A stretch of DNA of 64,000 bases. Origin: Tetrahymena thermophila SB210. Lineage: Eukaryota; Ciliophora; Oligohymenophorea; Hymenostomatida; Tetrahymenidae. The stretch is taken from assembly GCF_000189635.1 (NCBI RefSeq), contig NW_002476571.1, positions 124,001 through 188,000 of the forward strand, read 5' to 3'. The translations under genes were made by a program, and so were the position numbers. Positions 24,711 through 35,860 of the stretch are shown piece after piece. The notes under the pieces are model-generated. The model made no database searches. It was not told where the DNA came from and worked only from the letters and a program-made list of their open reading frames with translations. Every line of letters begins with the position of its first letter. The first letter of the stretch is position 1.

Positions 24711-27700
24711 TCAATTATTAGATTGCATTTAATTAACTTAATACTAAGTTATTAACTTTGATAAAAAGTTAGTTAACTCATTATTTTTTGTTTTAAAGCT
24801 ATCTTTTAATCCATTTATTTGCTAAAGACTTTCAACAAATCTTTTATTTTATTGTGATGAATCCTCTTCTAAGCTTTTCAATCTCTCAATTAAATTTTGT
24901 TTTATATTTTCATCATCTTTTTTTTGGCTTTGCAATCTTTTATTTTGTAGCTATTCTGATTCAATTTGAATCTCCATTTATTTAATAATTCTTTAATGAT
25001 CTCTATTTTCTTTTTTGACTCTTTCGTAATCATCTTATATTTGTTGGAACTCAGATTACCTCTACTAAAGTAGAGAATTAAGGCCTTGATTGAATTTTTC
25101 TAATTCTGAGTATTACTTTTACAGAACTTCCAGTTAGTTTTCTATTTTGCTCTTTTACATTTACCACTAATATTTTTCAGATTCTTAATCCAATTTATAT
25201 TTCTTCAATTAATTTATTTCAATTGTTTAAGTTTCAATCTGTTTATTAAAAATTAAAAATTAATTTAAAATAATTCTTTAAAATTGGAATCAACTAAACA
25301 AAATTAAATTTAATATTATTTATTTTAATTTATTTATTAAATCTTCAGCAAAGAAGGATGTTTTGCTCTAAAAAATTTTTTTCAAATTAAATCTTCTTTC
25401 AGTTATTAAATTAAGTTAATTTAAAAATCTGAATTTTAAGAAACAAAAGAAAATTTCTTAGAAAAAAAATAATATTTATGAATAATTAATTAATTATTAC
25501 TTGAATTTCTCTTTAAGAGATTTCTTCTTGGAGTTTTTTACATTTTTCAGATTATTAAGAATAAGTTTCGTTTTGTAGCAAGACCATTTTTTATAATTAT
25601 TATTGTAAGGATTAATTTTCTTCCTCAAGGCATTTGATTTCATTGTTTTTTTCTTCAATTTATTATTGGTAGGCATTCAATATCATTTGATTATACTGCT
25701 CGCTTTCTTCTTTTATATTTGTTAATTAATTTTAGTAATCAAAATATTGTTATATTTCTTTTGCTTGAAGGAGTTTTTTGTACTTTTCTTCCCAAATCTA
25801 TGCATCTTCTCTTTTAGACTTGAGTCTCTATTCAATAGTTTCCTTTTCTTAAATTGCAGCTCTGAGTTATTCTGAAATCTCTTCTATTTTGTTTTAGTCT
25901 TTTTTTTAATTCTATTCATTTGTTTTAATTATTTTATGGATTTATTATTAATATTCTTTTTGAAGAGATTCAAGTTTTTGTTTTGTGTCAGTCATTTCTC
26001 TGAATTATTCATTCAATTTTTGTTGATATTCCTCAACTTTTTTAATTAGTTTATCATTTTCTGTTATTTCTTAATTATATTTTTAGGTTAGTTAATTGAT
26101 TTCATCATCTTTCTATTCATATTTTTTATTGGCTATGTTAATTTATTAATTAAATTTCTCTTTCTCAGCATTTAACATCTAAGACATTTTTTCATTGATC
26201 TCCATTCTCAAATTAATACCCTCTATTGCAAATTAATCATTTTACTGCTAAATTTAATTTAATAAGTCTTATTCTCTTTGCTTTAAACACTCTAGCTAGA
26301 TATTTTACTCTTATATTTATATAATTTAATTTTAAAGTCTAGATTCTTATTCTGATAACAATTTATTTAATTATTAAACATCTTTCTATTTTTTATCAAA
26401 CTCTCTTTCTAATTATTTCATATCTTCAATTTATTTGCTTTCCTTATCTTCAAATTTTTTAATTATTTCGTTATAATTTTCCACGCTTAGTTTTTGCTAG
26501 TTAATTTCATATAAAATGTTATTTTTTTCTAACCTTACTCTCTCTAATTCTTGCTTATTTTTTTTAAGCTCATTAGCTAAATTTTAATTTTCATGAGTTA
26601 AATAACTAACTTTCTAAGCTCTCTCTTTGGTATCACTCAAAGTATTTGACAAATTTTGCTTTAATTGATTTACAGTTTCATTTAATTTCTCATTTTCAGA
26701 TTACAAATCTTTCTTTTCTTAAACTGCATCTTATAGGCTAGCTTATAACTACGAGTTTTCTAGCTTCAATTGTAAGATTTCTTTTCTACACAAACAAAAA
26801 AATAAAAAAATTGTAAAATAGAACTTTAAATTTACTTGATTTGCATATTTTCGTTTTAATATAAAGAAATATCTTAAATATTTTCTTGAACTTAATTTTC
26901 TAATGATTAAATTTTATCTAATTGACTTTAAATATCTTATTTAAGAGAATTGTTTTCTTCACAAAAAAGCTTATATTGCTTGAATAGTATCTCTTTACTT
27001 TTTTCTATATTTTGCAATTCCACAACTTTGGCTTGAAATTCTTGAATTTATTTTTTTTGTTCATTGATTTTGGTAATCATGTTTTCTATTTCCCTTTCTT
27101 TTTCATTTATTCTGTTTTCCACTCCGAATTTCTCCCCTATCCTTAATTTAAAACCGCTATTTTCATTAATAAGCTACTCTATTCTCTGATTTAAATCTTT
27201 TATAGTTTCTTAGTTTCTATTTAGTTCTATTTGTAATTGTGGGATATTCTCTATTTTTCTATCAGTCTATAAATAAAATTGAATAAATAAATTGCAATTA
27301 TTTTGCTTTTAATAAACAAATTAATAGAATACCTCTATAAATTTATTTTTCCAGTCTTCACATTCAAGAGTCTTGCTTTGAATTAATGACTACAACTCTT
27401 TGTATTTGCGATTGATATCAAAGTTTTCTGATTCAAGTTTAGATAGACGTCCTTAAACAGTAATGTATTCCTTCCTTAAGTGATTAATTTAATTATCTCT
27501 CTCTTGCACCATTGTTTTTAATTCTTCTCTTTTAGTATGTAATTATCCAATTTAATTATCTTTCTCTTGAATTCTCTGCTCATAAATTTAAGTGTTAGCT
27601 TAGTTGTTTTCCCTTGAAGATTCCTACATTCTGTAAGAAATGCTTCTTCTTTCAGTTGAAGGCATGCCAGAAATGCCAGTCTAAAGAGCCTTTTAGCTTT

Positions 27701-29378
27701 CCAACTGCTACTTCTAAATAACACTCTTTAGTTGTTCAATCTCCAATTATTTCTGCTAAATAATTTCTTTAGATTTTTAATTATTTTATTTCATCTGCAT
27801 GAGTTCGTTCTGCAAGTCTGCATTCTAAGTAACAATATCTGGCTAAGTACCTGAAAGAATTTAACTGCTCTATTAATTAACCAAGTCATCAATTCTTTTC
27901 TTCAGCTACTCAATTTCTATTTCTTTCTCGATACAGAGTATTTTAATATCCTCTATATTTGAAAATGTTTTTATTTTACTCTCAACATCTTCCTAAATAA
28001 GTGACTATAATCTCTGAATATTGTAATCTTTTTAAGAAAATATAGTGGTGTCATCCTTTTTTAAGAAATTAAAATATTAAAAAGTTGCTAAAATTTACAA
28101 TTAAAAAAAACTTTTTATTCTTTAGAAATAAATGTGTTTTTATTATCAAAATAAATTTAATATTTAATAAAATTGAATGAAAACAGATGAATAAATTAAA
28201 TAAATAAAAACCTTGAACATAGTGACTTCATGGTTTTTATCTTCTTCTGATTTAATTTGAATTTCATACAGTTGCTACTTTAATTAAATATTTTCTTTTT
28301 CAAACTGCCTCAGCTCTTTATTCTTTTCTTCTAAATCACGAATCTTATCTAAAAATTAATCCCTTTCTTATTATAGCTGGTGCTCATTTTAGTGAATTTC
28401 TCTATCCATATTCTCATATTGGTTAAGCCACATACTTGAATTATCATTATTATGATTGTTGTTATTGATTGAATTTTTCTAAACATTATTAAAGAAATTG
28501 GATGTGTTGTTATTCTTAGAAAGACTTTATTAAAGTTATTTCTATTGACCACTGTAAGTTTAATTTGATTTTTATTATGAATTTACTTATGGTTAACTAT
28601 TAAGCAAACTTTATAAAGCATTTCCAGCACTAGAATTGCTATTTAAATTATTCTTTTTATGGGACAAATACATATTAAGAGTTATTTCATTAGTGCTATT
28701 GTTATTTATATTACTGTTACTGCTCATATTATTTAAATTACTTTGGTATCTGTTTTAGTGTTCTTATTACATGTACTATTGCTAAGCTAAAATTTATTAC
28801 TAATTTAATATTAATTATTACTAGCTTTAAACATTCTGTTAGTGAGGCTACTGTCTTTGTTAAAAAATATTTGGCTAATTATTTTAGTATTATTATTGTT
28901 ATTGTTGTTATTGTTATAGTGTTTATTATTGTTATTATATTATTTGTTATTACAATTGCTTTTGCGACTAACTATTTGGTTGTTGAGATTGAGATTGTAA
29001 TTGTAAGGGTAATAATTATTGTTGGGTTTAAGAATCTAGTTGCTTCATTTATTAAATTTATTGTATTTATTACTAGTTTTGCATCTGCTGGTTAATGATA
29101 AAAGCTTTCGATGGCTATAAAACATTTAAGGAGCTATTTGAAGATTGACCTGCAGAGTTGTTATAATGAGAGCCTTTTGGGATATTATTTTATCTTGGAG
29201 GAGTGTTGTTTAACTGATTAGAGTTGTAAATCTAGTTAGAAATAGGATTTCCTGTTAATATTTACTATGAACCAATAATAACATTCTAATTGCTTGTAGA
29301 AATATTTTATTTTATTATCTACGGAGAGTCGTTCAGTTTTTGAGATCCTGAATTCACTTAAGATGGTGAATTAAACAT
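24711..29378 (-). CDS. Large coiled-coil protein with a Q/N-rich head, 1377 aa
   Basis: Exons 29378-28212, 28055-27333, 27266-26836, 26785-25501 and 25238-24711 join in frame to 1378 codons. The first 330 residues are low complexity: Asn/Ser/Pro-rich, then a Gln-dominated block (about residues 95-210) written in a mix of CAA, TAA and TAG, then an Asn/Ser-rich part. From about residue 335 to the end the sequence is charged heptad-like helix (LEEKNKELRQFEKEN; QKKIEEI-type segments), typical of long coiled-coil scaffold proteins of centrosomes, basal bodies, Golgi or nuclear pores. No motor, kinase or membrane segment is present. Introns are 50-262 nt; the first has an unusual GTTTTT donor and an AAG acceptor. 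The start is the first Met after an in-frame TGA. Specific function unknown. Confidence 0.85.
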
Positions 29379-29463
29379 ACTTTTAAATTTAAAATAAACG
29401 ATAAATGAAGTTATATAAAAGTGATATTTTACTATTGCTTTTGCTTTAGATTTGACAAAGACT

Positions 29464-29919
29464 ATGGCTTGTTCGTTGGAGAATGATCAACTGAATTGTT
29501 CAAAATTTCACTTGTATAATTTTAATTTGAATTATGGTAATTTTAAATAATAGCAGAAACCCCGTGAGACTAAGAAACAGATCTTTGGTTATTCGATCTT
29601 TACTTAGTTTATTATGGGATTGAAAGATTTTAAAATGGATTAGGTACAATTGCAGATTGAGCAGAAGAATATATTTACTACTAAGAATTTCTGCTCGAAT
29701 TCATATTTGGATTCCCGCTTACTTACTGCTAAACATTAGAAAGTTAGTTATTATACTATTATTAGTTTTAAAAGGAAGCAATATTAGTTTTACTGCTATG
29801 ACTATGCATTCCTTGCTAAGAATGGGTATGCAAACCATTCTATTAAATTTAAGCTGGCTATTATTGAGAATTTAAAAGCTAAATTCTTTAATGTTAGTTC
29901 ATTAAGCTTTGAAATATGA
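29464..29919 (+). CDS. Doubtful small gene, 151 aa
   Basis: Plus-strand frame from ATG 29464 (first Met after an in-frame TGA) to TGA 29917-29919, 152 codons. Local base composition is clearly less A+T-rich than intergenic DNA. The product (beginning MACSLENDQLNCSKFHLY) has Tyr/Phe/Lys-rich segments and no recognised domain. Its start lies only 85 bp from the divergent start of the coiled-coil gene. The opposite strand is also open over much of the same stretch (a frame with NELTLKNLAFKFSIIASLNL), so which strand is coding cannot be settled from sequence alone. Confidence 0.4.
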
Positions 29920-31216
29920 ATTATCTTGTAAAGGTGCTTGAAAATTAATAATAATAAATACACTTATCAAATTTTAATATCTACTTTTTAAAATATTCCT
30001 AAAAGCTTAAGCAAATTTACTATATTTGAAATCTTTCTTCGATTTATTCGTTGATTATAATAAAGATTTTAACAATTAAATCTCTGACATTGATTTAAGT
30101 GCCACATAATATTTATTTTAAATGATATGTTGCAAAACTTTTATTAATCATGCAAATAAATAAATCCTTGTAAAACAAATATTTGTTTACATCATTAACA
30201 GATCTTTTTAATAGTTCATCTTTGAATTTAAAATTACTCTCTATTTTTAATTGATTTATTTCTTATTAACTTTCAAAAAACTATTCAATTTCATTAAAAA
30301 AAATAAAAGTTCAATCAAGTAAATTATTCATTCATTTTATTAAGTGTAAATTACTTATAAATATTTAATAAATCTAAGATGAATATTTTCAATAGGAATT
30401 AATGTAAGCTAAAATCTTTCTAATTATTAAAATTTGCTTTTTATTGAGCTAAATATTATTTATTCTTTAAGTTAAATTTTTCAAATACTAAAATAAGTCA
30501 TATAATTTACTAATAATTCAATTTGAAAAAATAAAATTTATTCATAAAAAATAAATGATTTATTTAAGATGAATAAATTAGCAAACAAATAATTTTAAAT
30601 AAATTTTAATCATAAGAACTTTCAGTTATTCTTGAATTACTACAAAAATAATTAAAGCCCATTTTATTTGCTTGAAAATATTAAAATTTCAAATAAAATA
30701 AAAATATTTAAAAACTGAATAATTTAATTTTTATCTATTAACTAATAATATTTATACACTAAAAATAAATAGAAATGTTTTTATTAATAAATGCTTATTT
30801 ATTGGTTTGAAAATTTTGCAATCAAATCTTTATAATAAATTAATTTAAACTAAAAATAGAATATAAACACATTTATTACTTAAATTATTTTATTTGAATT
30901 TACACTATTTTTTTAAGAAACTAGCAAACTAAGTTAGTAAATTATATATTTATTTATTTAGTTAGCTAGCTAGTTAGTAATTGTTTGAAATCTATTATTA
31001 TTTGGTACAATATGCGTAAATTAAAAAATTAATTAAGCACAGCCACATACCTTACTTGATCAGAGCTCACCTTGTTTATTTTTACTGTTCGAAATAAAAT
31101 ATAAATATAATTATTATTTTAACACTCTCTAAATATATTTGAAATATTATTCTTGAGGTTTGAAATGTTAGTTGAGACGGTCTATAATGCATTCATTTTA
31201 ATACTGAATTTTGAAA
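29920..31216. other. A+T-rich intergenic, nothing recognised
   Basis: 1.3 kb of low-complexity A/T sequence with short TTAG/CTAG tracts near 30950. No coding composition was seen. Confidence 0.5.
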
Positions 31217-32176
31217 TCATTAATCATAAGTATTGTATTCTATACCACTTAAAATCATATAGAGTAATGCTTGTGTGATGAAATAAGTCCAGTATAAGTG
31301 CATAGCAGCTAATGATACCATTAAGCAAATTAGGTAGAAGACTGACCACGAAAATATAAAGCTATTTGCTACTTAATTATATTCATAAATTGCATAATAT
31401 ATAATCTAAAAAGGAAAAATGTAATTTCTAGCATAAACCCACACAAAGTATTCAATTATGTACAAGATATAAGTAACAATCGCTTTTTTCCACTTAAGAA
31501 TTGTGTAAGTTCTTGCAATAACTAGTCCTAAATCGCTTATATTGTGCAAAAAGAGAACATAAAGTCCTACAATCAAAAAGTTAAACATGTACGAGTAGAA
31601 GAGCAAAATAAGAGCTATTCCATGATGGAGCAGCCACTCATAATACTTTTAATTTTGTAAATTCCAAATATAAGCCTCAACGAAGAAGAATATGTGGTAA
31701 CCAATCTGCACTAGGTAGTAGTATCGAATAAGGAAAGGTGATTCACTGAAGAGTTAATTTAAATATCTTCCATTTTTAAAAATATCATGATATGTTTTCA
31801 CCTCAAGCCTATTCTCAACATCTGAAATAAGCAAAAATCCCCATATGGTCATAACAACATAAAAAGATATTTAAACTATTCTCTCACAAATCATTTACTG
31901 GTATTTCTAAATCTTCTTTTAATCACATTTTAAGTATTATTTGATCTTATCAAAAAAGAAATGCTTGACCAATATTCTAGTAATTATTATAAGAATGACA
32001 ACTAAAAAACTCAGCAGAAAGTCAACCAATTCAGTTTTTTCTATTGAGGAATACTAAGAATCAGTATGAAAAATGTATATCTTTTCTATTAAAAAGATTC
32101 CGAAGCAAGTTGATGCGAAGAACACAAGTCTCCATAAATATTCTCTTCTGCTCAAATAATGATAAATTGAAGGCAT
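31217..32176 (-). CDS. TLC-domain membrane protein (ceramide-synthase-like)
   Basis: Single exon of 320 codons (319 aa), ATG 32176 to TGA 31217-31219. Several membrane spans carry a TLC/LAG1 domain. Residues 152-171 contain YLVQIGYHIFFF; LLHHGIAL has the paired His184-His185 of the ceramide synthase active region. It is followed by LYVLFLHNISDLGLVIA (residues 205-221) and, later, a WVYARNYIFPF segment, which correspond to the family's HD-x-SD stretch and its FPF/FP turn. Ceramide synthases N-acylate sphingoid bases in the ER. Here the Asp after His211 is Asn212, while Asp215 is kept. The protein is slightly shorter than typical LAG1 proteins and has no homeobox-like region. A relative with altered activity is possible. 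Confidence 0.85.
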
Positions 32177-35100
32177 ATTATCTCCTCTTACTGGCTATGA
32201 CCACTCACGAAGCCATCGAAGATACCTATTCCTTGAAATTATGCCATTGTTCCTATTGTTATTGTTATTCCCTTAATTCCTATTTTAGTTTAATTAGTTG
32301 ATGATATGGTTATTGTTTGGCAGCAACATCTCTTAACTAAATAAATAAATAGTATAGATTAATAAAGCCTATTAACTCTTTGTACTACAGAAACCTTAAT
32401 ACTTTAATACCAAATTTGTTTAATAAGATTTGAAGATTCAATCTTTCTATTTAGATTTTAACAAGCAATTTATAGTATTAATTTACCTCACCTTTAAATC
32501 TTTAATGATTCTATTAAAGAAATAATAACCATTTAGTAAAATGTAATCTTTTAAAGTGTATATATACATAAGAAATCCTAAATTACCTATATAGAAACAG
32601 TAAATTTAATTTATATTTCAAATATTTAGAATAAACATGTTTATAGTTCTAATTTGATCTGCCAAATTTCTAATTAAGTAACCAATTCATTAAATTTTAT
32701 AAGAAAAATAATCATTTCAATTAAATAAAATATAATTTATATTTAATGTCACAAAATGCTAATTTCAAGCTAGCCAGGTAGTTTACATGTATGTATATTT
32801 CAAATATTTAGAATAAATATTTTTAAAGTTCTAATTTTGTCTACCAACTTTCTAATTAAGTAACCAATTTATTAAATTTCATTAGAAAAATAATCATTTC
32901 AATTAAATAAAATATAATTTATATATAATCTCACAAAATGTTAATTTCAAGCTAATTAGATAGTTTACATGTTTATTTCTTAAATAGTAGTGAAAAATTT
33001 CATTCGAAGCAAATTAATATACATGTATATTAATTTTAGTTATAAAAAATATGTATTTTATATTCATTAAATTAATTTTAATTGCATATGGCAACATTCC
33101 ATCAACCTAAATATATGAATTAATATAATTAGATAGAGTTTAATAAAATCTATTAACATATTTGATTATAAAGATTATGAATTTATTTTAATTATAGCTT
33201 TTTAATTTGCTCCTGTTTATTTGATAGTTTTCTGATTCAATTTTATTGAAAAAAAAAAAAAATTATGTTGCAAAAAAATTATACACAAAATTACTTACAT
33301 TTTTTTAAAACATTTAAGAGATACAATAAACTAATTTATATATATATATATTTTAGATAAATATTGTTTATTATTTTCTACTATTATCTTTTTTGTATCC
33401 CCCCTGTTCTTGTACTCTTTAAGTTATATTTGAAATATTCTTTTATCAAAAATTAAAAAGGGTGTGAAACAATCAAAATATATGCAATATATCAATTATT
33501 TATCCAGTTTGATATTCCAATATTTTTAATTATTATTTAGTTCTATGTGCCTCCATATTAATGATTAGTACTTATGAAATAAGGTTATTTATATTTTTTT
33601 TTCTTTTGGATATTATCATCAAAAACCCCTTCATATTGGGTTTATTTAATTTTAATTTTAAAAATGCAATATTCTTATATTTTAGGATTATTAAATAATT
33701 TCTAAATTTAAAGTTAATTTTTATTTTTAATTTACTCTTTCTATCATATTTAAATTTTTTAGAAAATGTATAGAATTTTGTTTAGCTAAATAGAATAAAA
33801 TTAATCAAAAAAATAATTAATTTAAGTTTTTAAAATATAATTTAATAAATTTAAATATCTAGTTAAAAGAATAATTTTAGAAAATTATTTAAATTACAGA
33901 TTTAAAAACAAAAATAATCAAAATGAATTGACTTTAACTTAATAATGATTTATTTTATTTTGATTTTAAAAGTATTTTTTAATCTATAACTTTAATGTTT
34001 AATACAAGAATTTTATGATGAATTTTCGAATTAAGTTAACTTATTCACAAATAATAAATTATTTAACTATTATTAATGATAATATTTTTATTTTAATGTT
34101 AGGCTATAAATTACCATTTATCTAATCGGTTTGCTATTATTTTAAAAAAATTCTATATCATATGTTCATTTAATTAACATTTTTTATAACCCAGTAGTAA
34201 ATTTATTTCAGATTTGACTATCTACTACTTTTACAATTTCCTAAAATTAATAAACTAAAAATTCTATGCATAAAATAAAAATTATGTTTAAATTAAAAAA
34301 TTGAACTAGTATAAAATAAATTTTTAAATAATCAAATAAATATATTCAAAAAACATTTTTAGTAGAATTATATTGATACATATATATATTAAGGGATTAA
34401 TTCCTAATCAAAATAATAGAGAATATTTAATTTTTGTTATGATCAATAGTAATTAATTCAGTTTATATATTTTAATTTAATTAAATCAGTCAAAATAACA
34501 CTCTAGTTTGTTTTTGAATTTGATATGATTTTATATATTTAATTTAGATTTTAATTTTTTGGTATTTAGTTTTGATTGTATAGAAGAATTAAAAATTATT
34601 TGGTTGACCTAGCTTATTTTGATAATTTACGAAATAAAGATCATTTAATTTTAAAAAAGTAAAGAAGAGTTGCCCATATAATCTAGTAAAAAAAAACAGA
34701 AGATTATATCCTTAAATTTAAGTATAAAATTGAAAATATTAGAGGGATTTAAAAGTTTTGTGATAATTGTAAAATCAAAGTAAATCAAGGTTATCATAAA
34801 TAATTAGAGAGTGAAAGAATAAAAGTATTAATTAGCTAGTCATTCAGTCAGTCAATTATCATAATAAATGAAAAAGAAAATGAATAGTTAAGTAAAGGAA
34901 AGAAAACGATCATACAAATATAAATAAAAAAGAAAGAACGATGATTAATTAATTTTAATAGTGGAAAGAACGAAGATTATTGACAATAAAGGAAATAATT
35001 AAACTTAAAAGAAGAACATAATAATTATTATATTAATATTAATCATTATAATAAAAGGTGAAACTAATCTTAAAAGCATTTAGCAAGAAGACTAGTGAAA

Positions 35101-35860
35101 GTAAACGAAAAAAAATCAAATCAAATCAAAAAATAAATAAATTAATCAATCAATCAATAGTCCAATAAAGCACACCAAACACATTTGTTTTTTGATAAAA
35201 ATAATAAAAATAAAAAAGTAAACAATCATTCAATTGAAGAGAGAAAGTACTGGAGTATAATCAATATAAATTGAATTAATATAGTAAAGGAGAGAGAAAT
35301 AAATAAAGAAACAAACTAACTAATAAAATAATCTAATAAAAGCAATAAATAACAAAGACAAAGCAAAAAATAAAGGAAGAAACATATAACTAAAAAAATA
35401 AAGGTGAAAGAAAGAAAGAAATAAATAAATAAACTTGCAATTGACTGAGAGTGAGCAAAAAAAAGAATCAATCAATTAAAGAAACAAATAAAGATTAAAA
35501 GAAAATTAATAAATATAGATTGTCTTTAATATAATAATAATAATAGATTAAGAGTACGGTAACTAAACTAAAGAAAAACTAAAATTAGGTAACCAACTTT
35601 AGCTTCCATTAACAAGCAAGCATCGAAAAGCGAATAATTGAGACAGCAATACAGTTAACAAAAGAAGAAGCCAAAAAAATCTTAGAGATTTACTGATTGT
35701 TAGAGTTATTGTTGAATAAGTATAGAGAGAAACTACCAATCAAAGCGTGCAGATTAATTAACTAATTAATTAATTAATTGATAAAAAGTATTGCATCAAA
35801 TCCATTTAAGTAAAGCAAATCAAATTGATTACTAACCCTCAGTGAGAGGTCAAATTTAAA
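32177..35860. other. Long intergenic region with a tandem repeat and a low-complexity leader
   Basis: 3.7 kb. It contains the 182-bp direct repeat at about 32612-32975 (listed separately), an A/T-rich middle with a short C-run near 33400, and from about 34600 a purine-rich leader full of tri- and tetranucleotide tracts (GAAA, AATA, AATC). The last 280 bp (35580-35860) are less A+T-rich and probably the 5' untranslated region of the kinase gene. No coding frame was seen. Confidence 0.5.
32612..32975. repeat. Two-copy direct repeat, period 182 bp
   Basis: The segment starting at 32612 (TATATTTCAAATATTTAGAA) recurs at 32794 with few changes. Both copies contain the same ordered blocks: a TCTAATTAAGTAACCAATT block, a long AAAAATAATCATTTCAATTA block and a TCACAAAATG block near the end. 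The repeat is non-coding on both strands, and two copies only are visible. It looks like a recent local duplication. Confidence 0.8.

Noticed and set aside
28871..29095. Ile/Val-rich plus-strand frame
   Set aside because: It is the antisense of the poly-Gln/Asn head of the coiled-coil protein (TAA, AAT and CAA read backwards as TTA, ATT and TTG).
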